NCBI GenBank assembly: GCA_001790645.1 | Contig: MGDB01000155.1 | Location: 9,285 to 23,581, forward strand | Length of the DNA stretch: 14,297 nucleotides | Direction: 5' to 3' | From: Candidatus Schekmanbacteria bacterium GWA2_38_11 | GTDB taxonomy: Bacteria; Schekmanbacteria; GWA2-38-11 | Shown: in pieces, positions 1-6,611 of the stretch | How the letters are laid out: every line of letters begins with the position of its first letter | Numbering within the stretch: the first letter of the stretch is position 1 | Position numbers and translations under genes: made by a program | Notes under the pieces: generated by a model | The model's database searches: none | What the model was told of the DNA's origin: nothing | The model's input: the letters and a program-made list of their open reading frames with translations, nothing else

Positions 1-1
1 T

Positions 2-967
2 ATCAGAGCCACTCTGTTCGGAATCTTTCTCTTCTTTGCTATTTCACCTTCTTTCGCAGCTTCAGATGATGTTGAGGCTTGTTTACTCACAGCCCGGGCA
101 GATACAGGCAAGGAAGTTCAATTAACCGATAAGGAGAAGCTTTTCGGGTTTGCCGAAAACCTTTTTTCCGGAAAGGAATACTACCGTGCGATAACTGAGT
201 ACATGCGCTTTATAAATTATTACCCTCAGGACCCCCTTGCAGAAAAGGCTTTATACCAGATCGGGAACTGCTATTTCAAGGCTGAAAAGTGGGATTATGC
301 CATAAAGAGCTTTAAAGAATTTAATAGCAAATACCCTGACTCACCCTTAGCAAAGGATGCACTCCAAAAAACGGGTGAGAGCTATCTTAAGAAGGGAGAT
401 ATAGAGAATTCAAAAAAAACATTCGACCTCATCGAAGAAAAATATCCTGAAGACGAAGTGACTAACAGGGCTAAGATAAGCCTCGGGGTAAGCTATCTTG
501 AAAATGAAAAATTTAATAATGCTTTAAAAATCTTCAGCGAGGTAAAGGAAACAAGCAAGTACAAACCGCTTGCTGACAGACTTATGGAAGGGACTAAAGA
601 AATAGAAAAGCTCCCCGGAAAATCACCTCTTTTAGCAGGCATTCTTTCAACTGCACTTCCAGGAGCCGGTCAGCTCTATACAGGCAGGAAGCTTGACAGC
701 CTCTTTGCCTTTCTTCTTAACGGTGTCTTCACGTGGGGGATAATCGAATCCTTTAACAGGGATATCTATGTTGCAGTAGGAATTTTATCTTTTTTCGAGC
801 TTGGCTGGTATTCCGGGAATATCTATAACGCAATCTCAGATGCCCACAAGTATAACAGGGATGCAAGAAGAAAGGTGATTGACGAATTAAAGGAAAATTC
901 TAAATCTTTGTCAGAGCAGAGCTTAAAAGACAGGGTAATGTTTTTTTCATACAGGATTGAATTCTAA
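2..967 (+). CDS. Exported TPR-repeat protein with C-terminal membrane module (5' end missing)
   Basis: The reading frame is open from the window edge, so the true start lies upstream. The first ~19 visible residues look like the end of a signal peptide (hydrophobic run FGIFLFFAIS, then SPSFA before ASDD). About four degenerate TPR/Sel1-like helix pairs follow over visible residues ~47-190, with the typical spacing of 'YP.D..A..AL...G..Y'; such repeats scaffold protein complexes, as in BamD/YbgF-type envelope proteins. After ~residue 210 comes a membrane module: a PGAGQLYTG motif and two hydrophobic segments (SLFAFLLNGVFTWGI; YVAVGILSFFELGWY). In several anaerobes this combination sits near yidD, but yidD is not visible here. 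The internal ATG at 203 is not the start, because it would cut into the first TPR and remove the signal peptide. Exact function unknown. Confidence 0.85.
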   Translation: MRATLFGIFLFFAISPSFAASDDVEACLLTARADTGKEVQLTDKEKLFGFAENLFSGKEYYRAITEYMRFINYYPQDPLAEKALYQIGNCYFKAEKWDYAIKSFKEFNSKYPDSPLAKDALQKTGESYLKKGDIENSKKTFDLIEEKYPEDEVTNRAKISLGVSYLENEKFNNALKIFSEVKETSKYKPLADRLMEGTKEIEKLPGKSPLLAGILSTALPGAGQLYTGRKLDSLFAFLLNGVFTWGIIESFNRDIYVAVGILSFFELGWYSGNIYNAISDAHKYNRDARRKVIDELKENSKSLSEQSLKDRVMFFSYRIEF

Positions 968-969
968 AA

Positions 970-1005
970 AAACTCCTTAGCTCAATAAGCTAATTCACCG
1001 AGTTT
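970..1005 (+). terminator. Possible weak terminator after the TPR gene
   Basis: An imperfect hairpin begins 3 nt after the stop codon: AAACTC (970-975) pairs with GAGTTT (1000-1005), and an inner stem TTAGCT/AGCTAA (977-982 / 988-993) sits inside. Only four T residues follow and the stem is AT-rich, so termination efficiency is uncertain. Confidence 0.3.
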
Positions 1006-1031
1006 TAAAAAAAGATTAATATCTTTTGGTA

Positions 1032-1059
1032 TTGACAAGTGAAGCTTTTTTTCTAAATT
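1032..1059 (+). promoter_or_regulatory. Candidate sigma70 promoter for the serine protease gene
   Basis: A perfect -35 hexamer TTGACA (1032-1037) is followed after 16 bp by TAAATT (1054-1059, 4/6 match to the -10 consensus) in a very AT-rich region. It would give a leader of about 115 nt before the protease start. The region 968-1183 otherwise holds no gene. Confidence 0.4.
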
Positions 1060-1183
1060 TAATATAAAATATATTTTTATAATTTTTTATCTTTTTTGAT
1101 AAAAGACTCTCTTTGAAGGGGAAAAAGTTACCGAACAATTTAAAAAGATAAAAACCAACTTATTCTTAAGAAGGAGGCATTCA

Positions 1184-2278
1184 ATGAAAAACCAGTTCCG
1201 TCATTACTCCGTGTATGCAATTGTCCTCTCTGTCCTTATCCTTGCATTCTTTCTCACAAACTTTCCAGGAGACCGCGGATTCTTTAAACCCGGTATAGCT
1301 GAAGCAAAGATCACCAAAGACTCAGTTGTTTCTGACAAAGTCCATCCCAAGATTAAAGAGACAATGGATGTTCAGGAACGCCATAAAGATGAACTGATGT
1401 CTAAACCGGATGTGATAGGAACAGCTACGGGTATCGATGATTTAGGCAATGCATCTGTCCTTGTATTTGCAAAGAAGGAGGTTGAGGCAGGAGAAATCCC
1501 AGATAATCTTGAAGGGATACCGGTAAATGTAAAAGTGACAGGCGAATTCACTGCAATGAAAGTGAAAGGTTACAAAAAGAACCCGATTAAAGTTTCAAAC
1601 ACTTCCATTTTCCCTCTGCCAGTACCGATCGGCATCTCAACCGGCAATATCGGCGAGTGCTCATCAGGAACAATCGGGGCAAGGGTCACAGATGGGACAA
1701 ACGTCTATGCCCTGAGCAACAACCATGTCTATGCCCTTGAGAATAACGCCTCCATCGGGAGTCAGGTTCTTCAGCCCGGTCTTTATGATACAAGCTGTGC
1801 TTTAAGAGGAAATAACAATATTGGGACACTTTCTGCTTTTGTGCCGATTAACTTCTCAGGAGGAACCAATACACTCGATGCAGCAATTGCCCTCTCATCA
1901 AAATCGCTTTTAGGTAACTCAACACCATCAACCGGTTACGGGACACCAGGCTCAACTCCTGTTGCAGCAGCCCTCGGTATGGCAGTGCAGAAATACGGCC
2001 GGACAACATCACTCACAAAAGGAACAATCGCAGGTATTAACGCCACAGTGACTGTCTCTTACGGCACAAATAAAACTGCAACCTTTGTAAACCAGATTAT
2101 TGTCACCTCCCAAAAAGCTTTCATAAAGGCTGGTGACTCAGGCTCACTGCTTGTGACTTACCCCGAGGCTAACCCTGTGGGATTATTATTTGCCGGAAAC
2201 TCCTCAGGAACATACGTGGTCGCAAACAGCATTCAGGATGTACTGAGCAACTTTGGCGTAACTATAGACGGAAAATAG
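1184..2278 (+). CDS. Exported trypsin-like serine protease with N-terminal propeptide-like module
   Basis: A 364-residue protein with an N-terminal signal or anchor (hydrophobic residues ~11-25), so it is probably exported or anchored outside the inner membrane. Residues ~66-125 form a small module (HKDEL, VIGTATG, NLEGIPV, TGEF) that recurs as a separate gene directly downstream. The rest has the chymotrypsin-fold triad: His181 in SNNHV, Asp232 in TLDAAIA and Ser319 in AGDSGS. GYGTPG and a late PVGLLFAG strand also fit this fold. It resembles the poorly characterised bacterial trypsin-like peptidases related to plant NAL1 rather than DegP, since no PDZ domain is seen. The substrate is unknown. 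AAGGAGG at 1171-1177, 6 nt before the ATG, fixes the start. Confidence 0.85.
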   Translation: MKNQFRHYSVYAIVLSVLILAFFLTNFPGDRGFFKPGIAEAKITKDSVVSDKVHPKIKETMDVQERHKDELMSKPDVIGTATGIDDLGNASVLVFAKKEVEAGEIPDNLEGIPVNVKVTGEFTAMKVKGYKKNPIKVSNTSIFPLPVPIGISTGNIGECSSGTIGARVTDGTNVYALSNNHVYALENNASIGSQVLQPGLYDTSCALRGNNNIGTLSAFVPINFSGGTNTLDAAIALSSKSLLGNSTPSTGYGTPGSTPVAAALGMAVQKYGRTTSLTKGTIAGINATVTVSYGTNKTATFVNQIIVTSQKAFIKAGDSGSLLVTYPEANPVGLLFAGNSSGTYVVANSIQDVLSNFGVTIDGK

Positions 2279-2368
2279 CTTGGCAGGCGCTCTTTAAAAA
2301 TAATATAATGGGGGAAGGAAAGTATTTAAATATTCTGTTACTCTCTTTCCCCATGAAGAGGTCTGTTT

Positions 2369-2707
2369 ATGATTCAGGCAATTAAAATTACCGTCCTCGG
2401 CATAAGCATCATAATGGCTATTGCAGTTTCTGCCCCAGCCTGTGCCAATAAAAACAATGATACTCTGCGCAGGGAAACCCTTATGGAATTAAAAAAAATC
2501 GAAGATGTCTTAAAAGAGCATACAAAGGAGCTGATGGCAATCCCCGGTGTTGTCGGGACAGCTATTGGTCTTTGCAACCAGAAACCGTGCATAAAGGTAT
2601 ATGTCTCAAAAATAACACCTGAACTTGCCAGGAAAATCCCCACAACCCTTGAAGGTTACCCTGTAGAGGTAGAAGAAACAGGAGAATTCCGCCCTCTTCA
2701 GAAATAG
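2369..2707 (+). CDS. Small exported protein homologous to the protease N-terminal module
   Basis: A 112-residue protein with a signal peptide (hydrophobic residues ~7-24, cleavage probably near PACA-NKN; the Cys in PAC makes a lipoprotein possible but the lipobox is poor). Residues ~50-108 align without large gaps to residues ~66-125 of the protease 90 bp upstream: HTKELM/HKDELM, VVGTAIG/VIGTATG, TLEGYPVEV/NLEGIPVNV and TGEF/TGEF. It therefore appears to be a stand-alone copy of the protease's propeptide-like module. A role as inhibitor or folding helper of the protease is an inference from this homology and position. A GAAGAGG-like ribosome site lies ~8 nt before the ATG. No terminator separates the genes clearly, so they may be co-transcribed. 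Confidence 0.75.
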   Translation: MIQAIKITVLGISIIMAIAVSAPACANKNNDTLRRETLMELKKIEDVLKEHTKELMAIPGVVGTAIGLCNQKPCIKVYVSKITPELARKIPTTLEGYPVEVEETGEFRPLQK

Positions 2708-2873
2708 CAGGACAGACCGCAACAACCAGTGTAAACTGAGACTTTTATGCCATTAACCAGAAATAAAATTCAGGACGGGATTTTTTAATTGAAAAATATT
2801 ATGGGCAACATCCTGCAGGAGGAGAAACTACTGCTCTAAAATCTCCAGGGAAGAGTTTGTTTGTTTTATTTAA

Positions 2874-2947
<74 letters not shown>

Positions 2948-2965
2948 AAGCCCAAAAGCGTAACG

Positions 2966-4153
2966 CTAAAAGATATTATATTTCACAAACTCTGCAAAAG
3001 GGAATGAAGTTATTTTTTTAGAAAGAACAATTTTTTCTTTAGAAAGATTAACTACAAAGGCTTTATCAATTTTTTCACCAAAGAGTTCACAAAACGAAAG
3101 AAGGTTTCTGGCTATATCCAGATTAACCTTTGAGCTTAATTTGACTTCAATGGGAATGAGTTTTCCTTTATGCTCTACTACAAAATCCACCTCTTCACCG
3201 TATGTGGTCCTCCACCAGAAAACTCTTGGTACTATGCCATGGTTATAAAAGTTTCTGACGATTTCTCCTAAAACCAGTGTTTCAAACAACTGCCCGGAGC
3301 CAACGCCTTTAAAAACCTGCTCTGTAGATATAATTCCTGAAAGATAACATAAAAGCCCTGTATCCAGAAAATATATCTTTGGACTTTTGATAATCCTTTT
3401 TCCTTTATTTAGATAAAATGGTTTAATTGAAATAATCTGCCCGCTTGCCTCAAGGATTGAAATCCAGGATTTTATGGTATTAACTGCAACACCCAAATCA
3501 CGAGAAAAACTTGATAGGTTTATCGCCTGGCCATTGAAGGCAGCCAGAAGCTGCAAGAACCTCTGAAAATCTGTAAGGTCTCCTATCAGCCGTAACTGCC
3601 TGATGTCCCTTTCAAGATATGTCTGAAGATAGCTTGAAAACCATATTTGAAAATTTATATTCCGCTTTGTAACAACTTCCGGGAATCCACCCATTAAAGC
3701 TCTTTTATTAAGATTAGATATACTCAGTTTTTCAGGGTGCTCAAACTGCTCGTTAAAAGAAAGACCTAATAATGTAAAGACAGCCATTCTACCGGCAAGA
3801 GACTCACTCACTTTTGCCATTAATGGAAAACTCTGCGAGCCTGTCAGAAGAAATTGACCAGTTTTATTTCTGTTCTTGTCTACTAAGATTTTAATATGAG
3901 AAAAAATCTCAGGAGCATGCTGGACTTCGTCAATTATAATGGGTGGTGGATAATTCTCAAAAAACAGTGCCGGTTCATCTCTTGCCATAAGCCTTGTATC
4001 AGGACTATCCATTGAAACATATCTGTGGCTTTTGGAGAAAAGATGCTTCAGTAAAGTGGTTTTCCCTGATTGCCTTGGTCCTGTGACAATCAATGCCGGG
4101 AACTGCTTTACTGAACTCTTTATTATCCGTTCAATATCCCGATCAATATACAC
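2966..4153 (-). CDS. AAA_14/DUF4143 family ATP-binding protein
   Basis: About 395 residues. Walker A GPRQSGKTT lies at ~residues 25-33, Walker B IIIDE at ~72-76 and a sensor-like LTGSQS at ~103-108, which is the AAA_14 arrangement (PF13173). The C-terminal half is DUF4143 (PF13635): FLDTGLLCYL, FETLVLGEI and a PD-(D/E)xK-like series (E of FETLV, D of GEEVDF, then IEVK). Proteins of this family are very common and often laterally spread; their biological role is not settled, and nuclease activity is only suggested by the fold. Start choice: GGAGG (4160-4164) lies 6 nt before a GTG at 4153 but only 3 nt before an upstream in-frame TTG at 4156, so GTG is preferred. It is 18 bp upstream of tRNA-Arg on the same strand. 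Confidence 0.88.
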   Translation of the reverse strand: MYIDRDIERIIKSSVKQFPALIVTGPRQSGKTTLLKHLFSKSHRYVSMDSPDTRLMARDEPALFFENYPPPIIIDEVQHAPEIFSHIKILVDKNRNKTGQFLLTGSQSFPLMAKVSESLAGRMAVFTLLGLSFNEQFEHPEKLSISNLNKRALMGGFPEVVTKRNINFQIWFSSYLQTYLERDIRQLRLIGDLTDFQRFLQLLAAFNGQAINLSSFSRDLGVAVNTIKSWISILEASGQIISIKPFYLNKGKRIIKSPKIYFLDTGLLCYLSGIISTEQVFKGVGSGQLFETLVLGEIVRNFYNHGIVPRVFWWRTTYGEEVDFVVEHKGKLIPIEVKLSSKVNLDIARNLLSFCELFGEKIDKAFVVNLSKEKIVLSKKITSFPFAEFVKYNIF

Positions 4154-4199
4154 CAAGAACCTCCAACCTTCTTATTTGCAAATTTGCAGTTACAATGCA

Positions 4200-4229
4200 A
4201 ATATGCAACAAAGTGAGATACTTTGTCAA
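4200..4229 (-). promoter_or_regulatory. Promoter with inverted-repeat operator for the ATPase gene
   Basis: On the minus strand a perfect TTGACA (4229-4224) is followed after 18 bp by CATATT (4205-4200, 4/6). A perfect inverted repeat ACAAAGT-GAGAT-ACTTTGT (4208-4226) covers most of the spacer and part of the -35 element, a typical place for a repressor. A second inverted repeat, ATTTGCA (4174-4180) / TGCAAAT (4196-4202), lies over the predicted start of transcription. The DNA-binding protein is unknown. Confidence 0.45.
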
Positions 4230-4317
4230 TGATGATCTTTTATCAGAACTCTCCTTGACCATACTGATTTTAAAAAGATTACACAGAAAAACTTTAAAAG
4301 CCTTTCTAAAAAACTTC

Positions 4318-4345
4318 TTGACAAATATCTTTTGCAGATTATAAT
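4318..4345 (+). promoter_or_regulatory. Consensus sigma70 promoter of the perR-peroxiredoxin operon
   Basis: TTGACA (4318-4323) and TATAAT (4340-4345) both match the consensus perfectly, separated by 16 bp. Transcription should start near 4352, about 30 nt before the perR ATG. The -10 box lies inside the first Per-box-like operator. Confidence 0.75.
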
Positions 4346-4371
4346 AATTCCAAGTTTAGAATAATTCTAAA
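4339..4371 (+). promoter_or_regulatory. Two adjacent Per-box-like operators upstream of perR
   Basis: The B. subtilis Per box is TTATAATnATTATAA. Positions 4339-4353 read TTATAAT-A-ATTCCAA, 13 of the 14 specified bases except for two in the right arm. Positions 4356-4370 read TTAGAAT-A-ATTCTAA, a perfect 7-1-7 palindrome extended by one more pair at 4355/4371. The first overlaps the -10 box and the second lies just downstream of the predicted transcription start. This layout predicts autorepression by PerR and peroxide-induced expression of perR and the peroxiredoxin. Confidence 0.7.
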
Positions 4372-4380
4372 TTAGGATTT

Positions 4381-4809
4381 ATGAAAAAGCTTATAGAAAA
4401 GCATAGGAAACTGGGTCTCAAGGTTACGCCCCAGAGGCTTGCTATCCTGAAATATCTTGATGGCAACAAAAACCATCCTTCAGCAGAGGATATATTCAGG
4501 GAGATAAAAAAGGAATACCCCACCGTGTCCTTTGCTACCGTGTATAACACGCTTCAGGCATTGAGGGACAAGGGAGAGATTAATGAGGTAACAATTGACT
4601 GGGAGAAAAAACATTATGACCCTAATCCAAAACCGCACCATCATATTATCTGCACAGAGTGCAATAAGATAGGTGATGTATTCAAAGACTATTCTGAAGC
4701 CTTACGGCTTCCCGGCAATATTGCAGAAGAGTTTAAGCCTGTCAGAAACCACATAAATTTTTATGGGGTCTGCAGGGATTGTCAAAAAAAAGAAAAAAGG
4801 AGGAATTGA
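4381..4809 (+). CDS. perR: Fur-family peroxide-responsive repressor PerR
   Basis: 142 residues, the usual length for Fur/PerR. The N-terminal winged helix (~1-70) includes VTPQRLAIL and FATVYNTLQAL. The PerR regulatory metal ligands can be matched to B. subtilis PerR: His32 (NHPSA), Asp80, His86 and His88 in PHHHI, and Asp99 in GDV. Two CxxC pairs (Cys91/94 and Cys131/134) form the structural zinc site. The aspartates and the gene neighbour favour PerR, which senses H2O2 by iron-catalysed histidine oxidation, over Fur or Zur. The ATG has only a short AGGA 3 nt upstream (4374-4377). It is followed after 2 bp by the peroxiredoxin gene, whose ribosome site lies inside the end of perR, so the two are translated from one mRNA. 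Confidence 0.88.
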   Translation: MKKLIEKHRKLGLKVTPQRLAILKYLDGNKNHPSAEDIFREIKKEYPTVSFATVYNTLQALRDKGEINEVTIDWEKKHYDPNPKPHHHIICTECNKIGDVFKDYSEALRLPGNIAEEFKPVRNHINFYGVCRDCQKKEKRRN

Positions 4810-4811
4810 AT

Positions 4812-5411
4812 ATGAGTATTACAAGAGTTGGACAGAACGTACAGAATTTTGAGATGGAGGTTTATGATCCTGAGAAGAAAGACTTTTCTAAAATCAGCCT
4901 TGACGAGATTAAAGCAAAAAAACAGTGGACAGTTTTATTTTTCTATCCGGCAGACTTCACCTTTATATGCCCGACAGAGCTCAATGACCTTGCTGAAAAG
5001 CATAAAGAGTTAAAATCTATGGGCTGCGAGGTCGTTTCTGTTAGCACTGATACTAAGTTTAGCCATCTTGCATGGCACCAGTCTGAAAGGCTTTTGCAGA
5101 ATGTAAAATACCTCATGGGAGCAGATCCCACCGGAAATGTATCAAAAATATTCGGTGTATATGACGAGGCAACAGGCCTGGCACTTAGGGGAACATTCCT
5201 GATTAATCCTGAAGGTAAGCTTGTTATGTCAGAGGTAAATTTTTACAACGTTGGCAGGAATGCTTTAGAGCTTTTAAGAAAGGTCAAGGCAAATATCTAT
5301 GTCGCACAACACCCGGCAGAGGTATGCCCGGCAAACTGGACAGACGGCAAAAAGACACTCACACCCTCTGCCAAGATGGTCGGGAAGGTATACGAATCAA
5401 TTGTACCATAA
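4812..5411 (+). CDS. 2-Cys peroxiredoxin (AhpC/Prx1 type)
   Basis: 199 residues. It reduces hydrogen peroxide and organic peroxides in the cytoplasm. The peroxidatic Cys53 lies in FTFICPTE and the resolving Cys172 in HPAEVCPANW, the signature of typical 2-Cys enzymes that form dimers and decamers. Other family blocks are FFYPADF, VSVSTDTKFSHLAW, LRGTFLI and the C-terminal region that covers the active site. The start is ATG 4812 because AAGGAGG lies at 4797-4803; an in-frame ATG at 4779 is inside perR and would add a non-homologous lysine-rich tail. No AhpF gene is nearby, so the electron donor (thioredoxin, rubredoxin or another) is unknown. Placement under PerR control gives peroxide induction. 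Confidence 0.93.
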   Translation: MSITRVGQNVQNFEMEVYDPEKKDFSKISLDEIKAKKQWTVLFFYPADFTFICPTELNDLAEKHKELKSMGCEVVSVSTDTKFSHLAWHQSERLLQNVKYLMGADPTGNVSKIFGVYDEATGLALRGTFLINPEGKLVMSEVNFYNVGRNALELLRKVKANIYVAQHPAEVCPANWTDGKKTLTPSAKMVGKVYESIVP

Positions 5412-5459
5412 GATGCTAAAATAGAAAAAAGAGAGTCTCAAATTAAAATCTCATATTCT

Positions 5460-5516
5460 CACAGGCTACAAAACAGCCTGCAGGCATGGAGGCAAAGCCC
5501 AAATGAACAGCCTGTG
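5460..5516 (+). other. Structured 3' untranslated region of the peroxiredoxin mRNA
   Basis: CACAGGCT (5460-5467) can pair with AGCCTGTG (5509-5516), an 8-bp closing stem. It encloses a self-complementary GCCTGCAGGC and a GGC-AAA-GCC mini hairpin. The left arm can alternatively pair with the closer AGCCTG at 5475-5480, giving two exclusive folds. It lies between the peroxiredoxin stop and the terminator. No known RNA family was recognised; it may simply be a REP-like repeat. Confidence 0.3.
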
Positions 5517-5520
5517 TTTA

Positions 5521-5549
5521 ATAGGGGCGGTTTTCCCGCCCCTATATTT
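5521..5549 (+). terminator. Rho-independent terminator of the perR-peroxiredoxin operon
   Basis: A perfect 10-bp GC-rich stem ATAGGGGCGG (5521-5530) / CCGCCCCTAT (5536-5545) with loop TTTTC is followed by ATTTTAT. It is about 110 nt after the peroxiredoxin stop. Confidence 0.8.
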
Positions 5550-5700
5550 TATAAAAACAGGAAGTGATTTTTATTTAACCGGCAGTTTTCATAACTTTAT
5601 AATAAATAGATCATATCTCAAAACAGACCGCGAGAACCCTGGGAAAAAGAACCTTCCCCTGTTTTAAATTATTTTCTCAGGAAACCCAGAAGGTATTTTA

Positions 5701-5811
5701 ATGAAAGAGGATGTTTTTACCGGCAAAATTTCATTCATCCAGCTTGCGCAGCCAGAAGCACGAGAAGTTTTCAAAATGTGGGAAGCAAAGACTGATAAGA
5801 AGTTATATTAG
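5701..5811 (+). CDS. Possible 36-residue small protein, unknown function
   Basis: A short reading frame with an AGAAGG motif (5688-5693) 7 nt before its ATG. The peptide is mixed and charged (starts MKEDVFTGK, ends TDKKLY), with an amphipathic stretch around PEAREVFKMWEA. No family is recognised. The ribosome site is the main reason to list it; it may be a remnant of a longer gene or chance. Confidence 0.22.
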   Translation: MKEDVFTGKISFIQLAQPEAREVFKMWEAKTDKKLY

Positions 5812-5842
5812 AAAAGGCGTTACTGGCAATTTTAGGTCTTTT

Positions 5843-6016
5843 TCAATCCTCATCTTTAACCGCAGCGATTTTCTTTCTTAACATCATTTCATAGCAAGGA
5901 TAAGTGCAGCCATGCGAACAACCCTCTGCATGGGCGTGCTTTCTCTGTGCCACTCTAATAGCTTTCCCCTCTTTTTCTAATTGGCTAAGAGCATTTTTCA
6001 AGGCAGGTATTTTTGC
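5843..6016 (-). pseudogene. Remnant of a winged-helix-like gene with a Cys/His-rich tail
   Basis: On the minus strand an open frame runs from just after a TAG (6017-6019) to a TGA at 5843. It encodes about 57 residues: IPALKNALSQLEKEGKAIRV, which looks like the last helix and wing of a winged-helix protein, then KHAHAEGCSHGCTYPC with three cysteines spaced C-x3-C-x3-C. There is no ATG or ribosome site; the only possible internal start is TTG at 6001. Another frame just upstream (…GTAISLNRQKYLP) could be the missing part after a frameshift. Together these suggest a broken gene, though a small TTG-started protein remains possible. Confidence 0.35.
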
Positions 6017-6147
6017 CTATTTAGGGAAATTGCAGTGCCCCGCAACGAGACAGACCTCGAACTATGTTAGATAAACTCTTTGAGAGGCTTTTAAAATACT
6101 TTAGCATGGATAGTAAATCAGAACAAGAGTATGAAAAACTTGTTATT

Positions 6148-6330
6148 TAGTGTGCTGTTACAAACAGTTCTTTACATTTGATTCGTCATTGCGAGGAGCT
6201 TTAGCGACGAAGCAATCCCTTCTTTATATCAGCTTGGCAGCGAGATTGCTTCACTTCGTTCACAATGACAGCCTTTCACAAGATTTGCTGTCCCTCACAT
6301 ATGTAAAGAGATTTATGTAACACCACACTA
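6148..6330. mobile_element. 183-bp MITE-like element with 30-bp terminal inverted repeats
   Basis: The left end (6148-6177, starting TAGTGTGCTGTTACA) and the reverse complement of the right end (6301-6330, starting TAGTGTGGTGTTACA) agree at 25 of 30 positions. The outermost TA on each side fits a TA target-site duplication, as made by IS630/Tc1-mariner transposases. There is no coding capacity, so it would have to be moved in trans. The centre is a separate palindromic repeat. Confidence 0.65.
6184..6273. repeat. Dispersed palindromic repeat (TCATTGCGAGGAGC / CAATGA type) inside the MITE
   Basis: A ~90-bp imperfect palindrome: TCATTG (6185-6190) with CAATGA near its right end, and GAAGCAATC with GATTGCTTC inside. 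The ‘TCATTGCGAGGAGC…GAAGCAATC…’ pattern is a familiar high-copy intergenic repeat in several bacterial groups. Only one copy lies in this window. Confidence 0.6.
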
Positions 6331-6550
6331 GATTAATTTAAAAAAAATTTTGGATTTTATTTTTCATTTTATAGAGGCTGGAATGAATAACAAGGTGGGG
6401 AAATTTGTTTATTTAAGACAAATTGTCTCCAAACGGCGCGGAAATTTAAAACCGTTATTTTGCTCTATGGTCCCTCAATGAAGCAGTGAAGATATATGCT
6501 AACAAATAATCAAATCGAATATTTATTATTAATAAATACACTGATTTATT
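6331..6550. other. Gene-poor AT-rich interval
   Basis: No convincing gene. A 32-codon frame (6383-6481) with a weak AGAGG site is the longest notable one and resembles no family. GACAA-A-TTGTC near 6418 and the 19-bp palindrome TATTTATT-ATT-AATAAATA (6520-6538) could be operators; the latter lies just upstream of the sce7726-like promoter. Confidence 0.4.
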
Positions 6551-6579
6551 TTTACATTCTTCTTGATTTATGCTAAAAT
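6551..6579 (+). promoter_or_regulatory. Promoter of the sce7726-like gene
   Basis: TTTACA (6551-6556, 5/6) and TAAAAT (6574-6579, 5/6) are spaced by exactly 17 bp. Transcription would begin near 6586, which rules out the ATG at 6570 as the translation start and favours 6612 or 6636. Confidence 0.5.
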
Positions 6580-6611
6580 TAATAAAAAATATTATTTATT
6601 TCATATTAAAT

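Noticed and set aside
2374..2643. 89-codon open frame on the minus strand
   Set aside because: Shadow of the small exported protein gene, which has a signal peptide and clear homology to the upstream protease.
5460..5516. Cyclic di-GMP (GEMM) riboswitch, suggested by GGCAAAGCC
   Set aside because: The two-arm junction, tetraloop and receptor are not found, and it lies downstream of a gene, directly before a terminator.
6064..6150. 28-codon frame MLDKLFERLLKYF… on the plus strand
   Set aside because: No ribosome site, no family, and its stop codon is formed by the end of the MITE.
6383..6481. 32-codon frame starting MNNKVGKFVYL
   Set aside because: Weak AGAGG site only and no recognisable family; kept as a note in the interval description.
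6570..6611. N-terminal extension of the sce7726-like protein from ATG 6570
   Set aside because: The ATG lies between the -35 and -10 boxes of the predicted promoter, and the extra residues are low-complexity.
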